Positions 1 through 6,795 of a DNA stretch of 6,845 nucleotides are shown here, piece by piece. The notes beneath the pieces were generated by a model. It was not told where the DNA came from. It ran no database searches and saw only the letters and a program-made list of their open reading frames with translations. This DNA is from an uncultured Pedobacter sp. (GTDB lineage: Bacteria > Bacteroidota > Bacteroidia > Sphingobacteriales > Sphingobacteriaceae). The stretch spans positions 1 to 6,845 of the forward strand of contig CALLKE010000064.1 in the NCBI GenBank assembly GCA_938008555.1. The letters are read 5' to 3'. Position 1 is the stretch's first letter. Every line of letters begins with the position of its first letter. The position numbers were made by a program, and so were the translations under genes.

Positions 1-89
1 AACAACTCTGCGACCGCGCCGAAGTCCGCGCCTGCCGCGCCCCCAGCTGCGCGGTGTGCTCCGAATACGCCGGGTGCTTCGAAGGATAG
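1..89 (+). CDS. 3' end of an unidentified gene, cysteine-rich C-terminus (partial)
   Basis: The third forward frame is open from the window edge (first full codon at base 3) to a TAG stop at 87-89. Almost every codon ends in G or C, the pattern expected of real coding sequence in a high-GC genome; the other forward frames lack it. The 28 visible residues include five cysteines spaced C-x7-C-x4-C-x2-C-x5-C and end in Tyr-Ala-Gly-Cys-Phe-Glu-Gly. Such spacing could bind metal or form disulfides, but I do not recognise the family and the rest of the gene lies outside the window. Its composition differs sharply from the AT-richer genes that begin 226 bases later, so it probably belongs to the host chromosome or to a different mobile element. 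Confidence 0.55.
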   Translation, partial: QLCDRAEVRACRAPSCAVCSEYAGCFEG

Positions 90-190
90 GCGCGGGGCGC
101 TGATATGGCTGCGGTGGAGGCTGCCTTGCTGTTACCTCGCGCTCAATAGGCCGCCTCGAAAAACCCTATGCTTCCACCTCAAGCACCTCA

Positions 191-216
191 TGACTCATTG
201 TTTTATAAATAAGTCA
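191..216. repeat. AT-rich hairpin, 9-bp arms around 8-bp spacer
   Basis: TGACTCATT (191-199) pairs with AATAAGTCA (208-216), eight of nine positions, around the spacer GTTTTATA. The arm and spacer lengths resemble a tyrosine-recombinase crossover site, but they also fit a chance hairpin or an IS scar. No second copy of this site is visible at the right side of the cassette. Confidence 0.3.
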
Positions 217-221
217 CGGAC

Positions 222-302
222 ACCTCGAAAAATCTCACTTTCCGAAAACCCGATATCGCTCTTACAACAGTAATTTCGGTGAAATCAGGGGTTTTTCGAG
301 GT
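222..302. repeat. 81-bp imperfect palindrome (nested repeat pair)
   Basis: ACCTCGAAAAA at 222-232 pairs exactly with TTTTTCGAGGT at 292-302. Inside it a second, weaker pair, CCGAAA at 242-247 with TTTCGG at 274-279, allows a long interrupted hairpin. It lies just beyond the stop of the minus-strand phosphoesterase gene, so the transcript from that operon would contain this fold. It lacks the compact GC stem plus U-run of a classical intrinsic terminator. It is either an IS-derived remnant or a 3' structure that stabilises or ends the operon mRNA. Confidence 0.45.
290..301 (-). repeat. Left inward-facing copy of the 12-bp flanking repeat
   Basis: GGTTTTTCGAGG here is the exact reverse complement of CCTCGAAAAACC at 6724-6735. 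Together the pair bounds the entire two-gene operon as inverted repeats about 6.4 kb apart, starting only 14 bases past the stop of the last gene. Confidence 0.6.
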
Positions 303-315
303 CCCCAATAAGAAA

Positions 316-1776
316 TCAGATAATTCTTACTTTCCACGGTGATCCATCCGCGAAATGCGGGTGATCGTCCGAGAGTTCATAAGAATCAACCTGAACGCTC
401 TCCACTTTTCCGTGGTGTCGAGACAATGTAAGCAAATTAAATCCTCGACTATCCCCTTCACTTCGCATAGTCTCGTCAAGATGCGTTGTCGGCGCCATGA
501 CGCGCATAACCTCTCCGGCTTCTAATTGACCATTTGCTGCGCGATACCGCCCTTTTTTACTCAATGGCACTATGTCGGCGATTCTTCTATGACCATGCCC
601 GTGCAACAGAAGCTTGATTTTTCTCTGTTGAAACGATTTTCGTATTTGCGCCCAATTGTTAAGATCCTCACCGCTAGAGTTTCCGTCAACGGACGGACCG
701 TGATGAGAAATCGCTATTCCAAAAAGTGATTCATCTCGAGGCGACTCCTCGACCATACGAGAAAGCACATCAGAATTTATCATATAATTTTTCGGCGAGT
801 CGAATCCCACACTAGCAACGCTATTAAGCATAATAAAGCGAACCCCAAGATGCCGAAATGAATCATTCATCCAAATAAGATCATCCGCATCTCGCCAATT
901 TGGATTATTTGAAAGCTTCCACGCAAAATCACGAAAGCACTGAAGACCATACCTTAAGTGACCCAGTCCACTGGATCTCGATTTTGGCTTAATTGTTCCT
1001 GGACTCCCAATAGAAAACTCAATCCAATCGGCAGCCGCAAGCGAAAAATCCACGTCATGATTTCCCGGCACCATCAGTATACGTTCGCGCCAATCCTCTC
1101 GGTTTGGCAAGAGCCTAGACGCGAGTTTCTGGAGCCTTTCAATTGCCAAATCAAATTCATGGGGCTGCCCACTGAATGTAACATCTCCAGTTATAACAAT
1201 AAAATGAATATTAACATCAAGCTCGTTCTGAATAAAATTAGCAACCTCCTGCTCCGCAAGAAAAGCAAGATCATCCTGACCTGGATCGCCATATTGAGGA
1301 TCTGAAAGATGCAAAATCTTAATTGAATCGTCGAAATCGAGATCTAACAGCCCCCGATGGCGCATTCTCGAAATAACGATTCTCAATTGCGAGCGAATCC
1401 CAAAAGCGTGATCCTCCCAGCTTGGGAAAGCCAGATTCTCCAACGCAATGGTTCCTGCCAAAACGACATCCTTGGCGCCGGAAAGAGCTGCAGAGATATG
1501 ACTATGAGTCAGAGTCTGATTCCATCTTAGACTGGCTAACCACACCGGACACCTCGATCCAATTCGAGCAAAAGCGTCCGAGATAGTGACACCCCAGTCA
1601 TCTAAATTCACATCTAAAATAATCGCATCATACTCAGAAAATTTTAGCTTACAGAAATCACTCCACTCCTCACAATCAATCACAGAAAAATCCGCATCGC
1701 CGGAGAAAATATTCTTATAAAGATCTCTACGCGCCGAATATTGGTCATCAACAACCACGATTCTGAATTTTGCCAT
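316..1776 (-). CDS. Receiver domain fused to calcineurin-like metallophosphoesterase
   Basis: The protein has 486 residues, no signal peptide and no membrane segment, so it should be cytoplasmic. Residues 1-115 form a response-regulator receiver: acidic pair D10-D11 after a hydrophobic strand, candidate phospho-acceptor D55 in YDAIILD, switch serine S82 and conserved lysine K102, with CheY-like spacing. Residues 150-455 are a calcineurin-like phosphoesterase: DPQ at 159-161, GD at 197-198, GNHD at 238-241, SHHG at 357-360 and GHGH at 393-396. These are the metal ligands of the fold; the usual His of the first DxH motif is Gln here. Family members include cyclic-nucleotide phosphodiesterases and nucleases; the substrate cannot be told. 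The output is a hydrolase, not a DNA-binding domain, so phosphorylation would gate enzyme activity. ATG at 1774-1776 is chosen because AAGG lies nine bases upstream. It is the second gene of an operon, 11 bases after the first. Confidence 0.88.
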   Translation of the reverse strand: MAKFRIVVVDDQYSARRDLYKNIFSGDADFSVIDCEEWSDFCKLKFSEYDAIILDVNLDDWGVTISDAFARIGSRCPVWLASLRWNQTLTHSHISAALSGAKDVVLAGTIALENLAFPSWEDHAFGIRSQLRIVISRMRHRGLLDLDFDDSIKILHLSDPQYGDPGQDDLAFLAEQEVANFIQNELDVNIHFIVITGDVTFSGQPHEFDLAIERLQKLASRLLPNREDWRERILMVPGNHDVDFSLAAADWIEFSIGSPGTIKPKSRSSGLGHLRYGLQCFRDFAWKLSNNPNWRDADDLIWMNDSFRHLGVRFIMLNSVASVGFDSPKNYMINSDVLSRMVEESPRDESLFGIAISHHGPSVDGNSSGEDLNNWAQIRKSFQQRKIKLLLHGHGHRRIADIVPLSKKGRYRAANGQLEAGEVMRVMAPTTHLDETMRSEGDSRGFNLLTLSRHHGKVESVQVDSYELSDDHPHFADGSPWKVRII

Positions 1777-1785
1777 AACCGATAG

Positions 1786-1789
1786 CCTT
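1786..1789 (-). promoter_or_regulatory. Ribosome binding site of the receiver-phosphoesterase gene, overlapping the upstream stop
   Basis: On the minus strand AAGG stands nine bases before the ATG at 1776. The TAA stop of the giant gene (1788-1790) shares two bases with it, so the local sequence reads TAAGG. A ribosome ending the first gene covers this site, favouring translational coupling and a set ratio of the two proteins. It also supports the internal ATG over a longer GTG-started frame. Confidence 0.7.
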
Positions 1790-4700
1790 ATTTTTGAGGA
1801 AGAGTGTGCGCATAAGGAATGCGAATAGTCACTTGAAATACGTCTTCGGAAACTGACGTCGCCCCAATTCTGCACCCAGATTCTTTAAGTAACACTTTAC
1901 TGAAACTGTGCTGCTTGTCATTGAAAGCTCGCACTGCTACCTCAGAGCTCTCCCTAGTTTTGTTGCGTAATTCTATACAAATAAATTCATTTTCCATAGA
2001 GAACCGCCCCCACAAAAGGGCCGACTCCGGCGAAGACTCCCTCCAGGGGTCTTTGATTTCCTCACATGCATGGCGAACATTAGACAAAATGTCCTTTATT
2101 GCTTCATATATTCCAGAGTCCCACAAAATATAAACCTCACCCATCCCAGGCTTGTTTAGAGCAGAAACCCCATTTGCAATTTCTATACGCGAAGGTATAT
2201 GCCATTTGATTTTTTTACCGGAATAAAGAGAGGACGAAACTTCAGCAAGAACTTTCAACAGAGGAAGGGAAACCTTCCCTCCTTCTTTCTTCATCTCTTC
2301 AAGACCTAATTGACAAAAAATCCCTTCGTGAAATTCCTTTGCAATATCAAATAACCGCCTTGCTTTTTCTTTTGCGTCATTAACTCTATTACATTGAGCC
2401 TGACCATCTAAATGCTGCCCCAAAATGCTTTTCAGCAGTTTCACCAATTCCGCACTCTCTTGGTCAACGACTCGCATTACACTCCCATAATCCATTCGCC
2501 CGACACACTCATCTCGAAGCCAGTAAGGCTGAACGTTCTTGACTATAGATTCAAATCTAATGCATGAGTTCATGGCATTTTTTAGCGTCTCATCTGAAAA
2601 ATCTGATGGCGGCCAATCGATAAATCTTTGAAACGGCGTAGAGTGAGGCTTTCCTGAACTATCTCGAATGACTCGATGCAGCCATCCATACAGTTCTATT
2701 TTCCCGCTTGGCTGCAGAAGCCCACGCAGCGAATCTTGCTCTCTCAGTCTGATAAGCCGCTGATCAGGCATAGCTGTGTCATTCGCGACCACCATTGCTA
2801 GTAGCAATACAAGATCAAGGTTTTTTGATGAGGCCTTTGAAATTAAATGCTCTCGATCACGGAAGAAATAAATTACTACTTCTTTTAGGTACGCGTCCCC
2901 ACAACCTATCAATGTCAGCGCTGCGAGGGATGTATGCCGATCATAAGTATCTGCATTCCACAAGGCTGCAAGAAGTGCTCGCCCGAGATCCAATGCAAGA
3001 TCTCGGTCAAACTCTCCAGAAAATAGCAACAATTGGCTTGCGAGAACTTGAATTTGTGCCTCAGGAGTAAATTTTTTTTCCTCCTTCGCCAAGACTCGCA
3101 TAGCGAGATCATCATGCGATGTAATAGAATGCAGCTCGCTCAAATAAGCAATAAGACCGGCTGTATTAGTAAGTGATATCAGATTCCTATCACCACCAAT
3201 CTGAGCATAATGACTTGGGTTTCCGGGTGTCGGCTTAATAGAAAACTTGCGCTCTGGCTTCAATAAAGACAGGGGGATCGGATGCAACCCTCCATCACCC
3301 CATTCGGTAGTTGGATTTGTCGGTCGCCAAGACTCTTTCCATGACTCAAGACGATCCCGGTAAGACTGTGGCGTAAGCGCTTTAGAAAAGTCATTAAGAC
3401 GTCTAATCGCACTACAAATGGAGCAACGGTGCTTCCCCCCTAAAGACGGCACATCAAGCCGCCAGTAGCATATGTGATTCGCTGCAAAAGCTTGATCTGC
3501 CGATGGAAAGCGCTGCCGATCAACTATACACAGAGAGTAAAAGCTATCAAATCCAATATTTCTTAGAAGTCTTTTTATATCACTATATGTACGTCCGGAT
3601 ATTAATGCGTCATCAAAAATAACTACAGGCCGACGATCAGTTATTGATTGAAGCCTTTCGAGAATCAACCCTGATATTTGAAGACCAGACCCACTCCGGT
3701 GGCGCCTAATTGGAAGAACAGGAATAATCCGATCCCTTACTCTTTGCAGAGAGCTCGTATTCGTCTCATCATCCGGCTCATCCAAGATCAAACTTAAGAA
3801 TTTATCAATAACATGATCTGTCACTGGATGTGAAGGGTAGATCAGCAAAGCACCTTGCTCGCCAAGGGATTTTGGGTATCGTCTTACATCATCATCTCGC
3901 TTCGCTGCTTCTATAATAGACTTCCCTGTGGAAGTTAGATCTGAATACTTCAACCCCAGTACGTCAAAAAGATTTAAATAGAGAAATCTCGCAAGAGTTC
4001 CGCCCAATTCAAGACTAATATGATCAAGCTCAGTATCAAACGCAAGAAGAAGATTTAGTGTAAGTAAGTCGTGATGCCCTCCATACGTCCAGTGGCCTAA
4101 TTTCAGGGGAGTTCGACTAGGCTCTTGCCATGCACGATAAGAAGCACTTGGAGGCTGAGCATAGATTGATTTCTCATCCTTGCTGTATCGCGGCATTTGA
4201 TAAGCTTTCCATCCATCCCGCGCTACAACAGCTGTTCGACCAACTCTCGCATAACGGCATACCTTATTTTTTTTCTGATCGGGGAAGGGTGGAGATAACC
4301 AGGGTAGAAGATAATTTCCCTTGCCAGTTCCGCTTGGGTGCTTAAAGAAATAAAATAAATGAGAGGAACAATCGCGATCTGCGTGTTCAGTCGCCCCACT
4401 CACTTGAACGCTACCTATATTTACACGCGCCATTTTTGTCGATTGCGGACCGCTTACGCCCTTACGACGTTTCGGATGCTGCTGGGCATTAAATCGAATA
4501 ACTAAGCTGTCAACCAGGCCGTCGAGTCCTGTCATTGTGCAGTTCAATGAAGGGAGAAGGCCTTTGATTCTTTGAAGAGAGATGAAATAAATTTCACGGC
4601 ATATTGGGTGGGTTAGGCTTTGGGAGAAATCAAGATAGCCTTCAATAGTAACCTTTTCACTCCAGCGGACGTATTCAGCCAGATATGCGCTACTAGACCG

Positions 4701-6569
4701 GAGAATTATTTTCCATAGAATATCGCCATCATGATGACGAACTACAGAATAGCACCTAGCCAAACTACTTGACGGCGACAGCGAAAGACTTCGTGGATAT
4801 TGGTAAGATGCATTCACATCAACATCAAAAATACCTTCTTCAACACGCAAAAATACGCACGACCTTAGATCTCGAGTAACCAATACTATCCGAGAGATAT
4901 TAGATATTTTATCTACATGAAAATAGCTTGATTTGGCAATGGCCGCCTGATAAATAGCAGCATCTTCCGACGGTATATCAAAAACGACGACATCCAGAGG
5001 AAATTGGCTTTCCGTTACATCTACTATATTTTTTATCTCAAACTGTATTTGGTGTTTTGTCCATCCTGGCTTCGGGAGAACAACCACCGATTTATCACAT
5101 GCCGCCGAGCAAGGCATTGCCGCTTGACGCGGTCTGTTTCCGTCCTTTATGAATCTCCAGTCAAATATTTGACACGATTGACTCTCTTCATATTTCCTTT
5201 TTTCACTTAATACTGACAGAAGTAATTCCCTATGCTTATTGTCCTTTGAGTCCCCAAGCCCTTGCCATGGACTAGATGCGTCCACCTTGTCAGTTGGCTC
5301 TAACCAAGAAATACGTAAAGTCCATGCAACACCCTGTATAGCTTTGTATACGTGCTCTTTACCTCGAGCGTTTCGCGTTATAGTTCCGCTCGGCGTCGAG
5401 CCATTTTCAGTTAGCTTCAAAGGTAGTTCAGTTCCCCACCAGGCATCTCCGTCTCTTATTCGAAAAAAATCCCGATTGGGCTCGAGTAATTGACGAAGCA
5501 GATATAGGCCACCATAGTGAGTCGGGCGCGTAGGTCTCCGCCCGCGCCCCGCTTCAAGAACATCCCGCATACACACTCTTAGGCGCGTCTCGACATCTTG
5601 CTCTTCATTCTCTCCTAGAGAATCGCAAAGGCCACACCCGGAATCGATTATATAGAGCTCGAAGAAACCCGCTCTGTTTTCCGCAAAAGACTCTTGATCG
5701 CTAGGCGCTTCCATTAATGGAACTATCGACTGGCTATTTTCGCGCTTGATGTTTAATTTATGATCGCGCCACTCACGAGGAGACAGTCCCAATGCCCCCT
5801 CCCGATAGCGCACATATACGGCAACCCATCCAAAATCGGAATAAGCGTGCTCCGATGAATTGTGTAAAATTTCTCGTAGTGCGGTAATTATTCTAGTTCG
5901 AATACTTCTTTGCGCCCAACTCGGAACCATATCTGAAACAACCGGGGATATTGCTTCGAAAAATTTTCGGTCAACCCACTTATCTACTTGACCAAGAGCG
6001 TTTTCGCATTTCTCCGGATTTATTAATTCAATTACGGTTGCAGGAAGACATGTACTGCGCTCAAAGACCAAAGAGACGTTGATCTGCTTGAGTCTATCTA
6101 AGATATCTGGTGTTAATAACTCCCCACCTACGAGAACGCACCTCGTTGATCCACTAGATAATGATGATCCTCCAAGCTCAACGGACTTCTTACCCGAAAA
6201 AAGATCAAGAAATCCTTCTCTCGCTAGAAATTTTAGGAATCTCTTTTTCTCCTTACTTGACGTTTCGATGGCCGACAACGAAATCGTTGCGTGCCCACCA
6301 AGTCGTTCGAATTCCAGAAGTGATATTGCTATAGCCAGCAAAGGGAGGGGGTCCGCCCAGATGCAGGCTGTTAGATCAATTTTAAATTTTCGAAACTTGC
6401 GCCCCTCATATACACCCAATCTAAGTACGCTCTGCATGTGTCCATATCGAGCGGCCCACGGCGCGTCGTCAAGAGTTGCAGCGACTCTGAGTACAAGAGC
6501 ATCTCCATTAAAATTAAGTGGCAGCTGATTTTCGAGCAACGCTCTGTCTTGATATTCTTTTATCGACAT
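1788..6569 (-). CDS. Giant GHKL ATPase / phosphoribosyltransferase / histidine-kinase-like protein
   Basis: About 1593 residues from ATG 6569, with no membrane segment seen. Residues 45-125 resemble the STAS-like lead of a known GHKL group (FKIDLT then DPLPLLA, then FLAREGF). Residues 230-385 are a GHKL ATPase: N-box REILHNSSEHA (232-242), G1 DSGCGL (309-314), G2 GGLYLL (353-358) and closing GTELPL (379-384). Residues 495-585 look alpha/beta and unassigned. Residues 805-1025 carry a type I phosphoribosyltransferase fold with PRPP loop VVIFDDALISGRT (982-994), followed by His/Cys pairs (H1032, C1034, H1047, C1049, C1052) that could bind zinc. Residues 1145-1385 are mainly helical, possibly repeat-like. 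The C-terminus resembles a NarL-type kinase: H-box IAKEFHEGIFCQL with H1414, then N-box ILSNVRHA (N1497). Its G1 is degenerate (ELRNKT replaces DxGxG). First gene of the operon; the product probably acts on or through the receiver-phosphoesterase. A TTG at 6617 would add 16 residues. The domain calls are firm for GHKL and PRPP loop, moderate elsewhere; the overall function is unknown. Confidence 0.85.
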   Translation of the reverse strand: MSIKEYQDRALLENQLPLNFNGDALVLRVAATLDDAPWAARYGHMQSVLRLGVYEGRKFRKFKIDLTACIWADPLPLLAIAISLLEFERLGGHATISLSAIETSSKEKKRFLKFLAREGFLDLFSGKKSVELGGSSLSSGSTRCVLVGGELLTPDILDRLKQINVSLVFERSTCLPATVIELINPEKCENALGQVDKWVDRKFFEAISPVVSDMVPSWAQRSIRTRIITALREILHNSSEHAYSDFGWVAVYVRYREGALGLSPREWRDHKLNIKRENSQSIVPLMEAPSDQESFAENRAGFFELYIIDSGCGLCDSLGENEEQDVETRLRVCMRDVLEAGRGRRPTRPTHYGGLYLLRQLLEPNRDFFRIRDGDAWWGTELPLKLTENGSTPSGTITRNARGKEHVYKAIQGVAWTLRISWLEPTDKVDASSPWQGLGDSKDNKHRELLLSVLSEKRKYEESQSCQIFDWRFIKDGNRPRQAAMPCSAACDKSVVVLPKPGWTKHQIQFEIKNIVDVTESQFPLDVVVFDIPSEDAAIYQAAIAKSSYFHVDKISNISRIVLVTRDLRSCVFLRVEEGIFDVDVNASYQYPRSLSLSPSSSLARCYSVVRHHDGDILWKIILRSSSAYLAEYVRWSEKVTIEGYLDFSQSLTHPICREIYFISLQRIKGLLPSLNCTMTGLDGLVDSLVIRFNAQQHPKRRKGVSGPQSTKMARVNIGSVQVSGATEHADRDCSSHLFYFFKHPSGTGKGNYLLPWLSPPFPDQKKNKVCRYARVGRTAVVARDGWKAYQMPRYSKDEKSIYAQPPSASYRAWQEPSRTPLKLGHWTYGGHHDLLTLNLLLAFDTELDHISLELGGTLARFLYLNLFDVLGLKYSDLTSTGKSIIEAAKRDDDVRRYPKSLGEQGALLIYPSHPVTDHVIDKFLSLILDEPDDETNTSSLQRVRDRIIPVLPIRRHRSGSGLQISGLILERLQSITDRRPVVIFDDALISGRTYSDIKRLLRNIGFDSFYSLCIVDRQRFPSADQAFAANHICYWRLDVPSLGGKHRCSICSAIRRLNDFSKALTPQSYRDRLESWKESWRPTNPTTEWGDGGLHPIPLSLLKPERKFSIKPTPGNPSHYAQIGGDRNLISLTNTAGLIAYLSELHSITSHDDLAMRVLAKEEKKFTPEAQIQVLASQLLLFSGEFDRDLALDLGRALLAALWNADTYDRHTSLAALTLIGCGDAYLKEVVIYFFRDREHLISKASSKNLDLVLLLAMVVANDTAMPDQRLIRLREQDSLRGLLQPSGKIELYGWLHRVIRDSSGKPHSTPFQRFIDWPPSDFSDETLKNAMNSCIRFESIVKNVQPYWLRDECVGRMDYGSVMRVVDQESAELVKLLKSILGQHLDGQAQCNRVNDAKEKARRLFDIAKEFHEGIFCQLGLEEMKKEGGKVSLPLLKVLAEVSSSLYSGKKIKWHIPSRIEIANGVSALNKPGMGEVYILWDSGIYEAIKDILSNVRHACEEIKDPWRESSPESALLWGRFSMENEFICIELRNKTRESSEVAVRAFNDKQHSFSKVLLKESGCRIGATSVSEDVFQVTIRIPYAHTLPQK

Positions 6570-6593
6570 TTTTGCGTATTCACTAATCCATTT

Positions 6594-6621
6594 ATTATTA
6601 GATTGGCGACATTCCAAGCAA
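6594..6621 (-). promoter_or_regulatory. Candidate operon promoter
   Basis: On the minus strand TTGCTT (6621-6616) is followed after 16 bases by AATAAT (6599-6594), five of six matches to the -10 consensus; the -35 matches three of six. Transcription would start near 6587, giving a leader of about 18 bases before ATG 6569. If right, it rules out the TTG at 6617 as a start. A second -10-like TAGAAT lies at 6678-6673 without a good -35. Confidence 0.35.
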
Positions 6622-6691
6622 GGGGTTATCGAGGAACCCGCCAGAACTATCTGAAAAGCATGAACTGATGAAATTCTACTCGCGATTCATG

Positions 6692-6707
6692 CACATCGGG
6701 TGATGTG
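6692..6707. promoter_or_regulatory. Short palindrome upstream of the operon, possible operator
   Basis: CACATC (6692-6697) and GATGTG (6702-6707) form a perfect six-base inverted repeat around GGGT. It lies 120-140 bases before the giant gene and over the -35 position expected for the alternative TAGAAT at 6678-6673. It could be a repressor site or just a hairpin; no regulator gene is present in the window. Confidence 0.25.
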
Positions 6708-6723
6708 AGTCGACGCCTGGGCG

Positions 6724-6739
6724 CCTCGAAAAACCTCAC
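6724..6739 (+). repeat. Right flanking repeat, probable terminal inverted repeat of the right-hand IS
   Basis: CCTCGAAAAACCTCAC here matches bases 223-238 at 15 of 16 positions in the same orientation, and its first 12 bases are the inverse of 290-301. It stands 72 bases before the start of the transposase-like gene, a usual distance for the left end of an IS5-type element. Everything to its left would be outside that element. Confidence 0.5.
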
Positions 6740-6795
6740 CCCACCCGCCACTTGGTAAAATCCTTTTGGCCTGAACGCCGTCGCCATCTCCCCCA

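Larger units (their letters stand above)
154..301. repeat. 148-bp element ended by perfect 13-bp inverted repeats
   Basis: Bases 154-166 read CCTCGAAAAACCC and bases 289-301 read GGGTTTTTCGAGG, its exact reverse complement. The interval is short, non-coding and looks like a MITE or a collapsed insertion sequence. A further forward copy (223-232) sits inside. No convincing target duplication flanks it: bases before are GGCCG and after are TCCCC. The same ends recur at 6724, next to a probable transposase start, which suggests these are terminal inverted repeats of one IS family. The family name is not recognised. Confidence 0.45.
90..315. other. Gene-free junction with clustered inverted repeats
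   Basis: This stretch separates the left gene end from the stop of the receiver-phosphoesterase gene. I see no credible coding region: the forward frame open to about base 272 is low-complexity and lacks a start with a ribosome site. It contains three copies of the CCTCGAAAAACC-type repeat (two forward, one reverse) and an AT-rich hairpin, listed separately. Base composition drops from strongly GC-rich before about base 150 to AT-rich after it, so the boundary of the foreign cassette probably lies here. Confidence 0.6.

Noticed and set aside
154..302. CRISPR-like repeat cluster
   Set aside because: Only three copies, in mixed orientation and uneven spacing, with a fourth over 6 kb away; this fits IS ends, not an array.
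222..302. Classical intrinsic terminator for the operon
   Set aside because: The stem is interrupted and AT-rich, with the T-run inside the stem instead of directly after it.
958..1305. Plus-strand open frame of 115 residues
   Set aside because: Antisense to the phosphoesterase metal-binding core, with low-complexity content; a shadow frame.
1777..1875. A GTG at 1875 that would lengthen the receiver-phosphoesterase by 33 residues
   Set aside because: It lies inside the giant gene, has no ribosome site evident, and the receiver fold begins right after ATG 1776, which has AAGG at proper distance.
6079..6528. Plus-strand open frame of 149 residues
   Set aside because: It lies wholly antisense to the STAS-like and pre-GHKL part of the giant gene and resembles no family; a shadow frame.
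6570..6617. TTG at 6617 as start of the giant protein
   Set aside because: No ribosome site precedes it and a promoter-like -10 lies downstream of it; kept only as an alternative.
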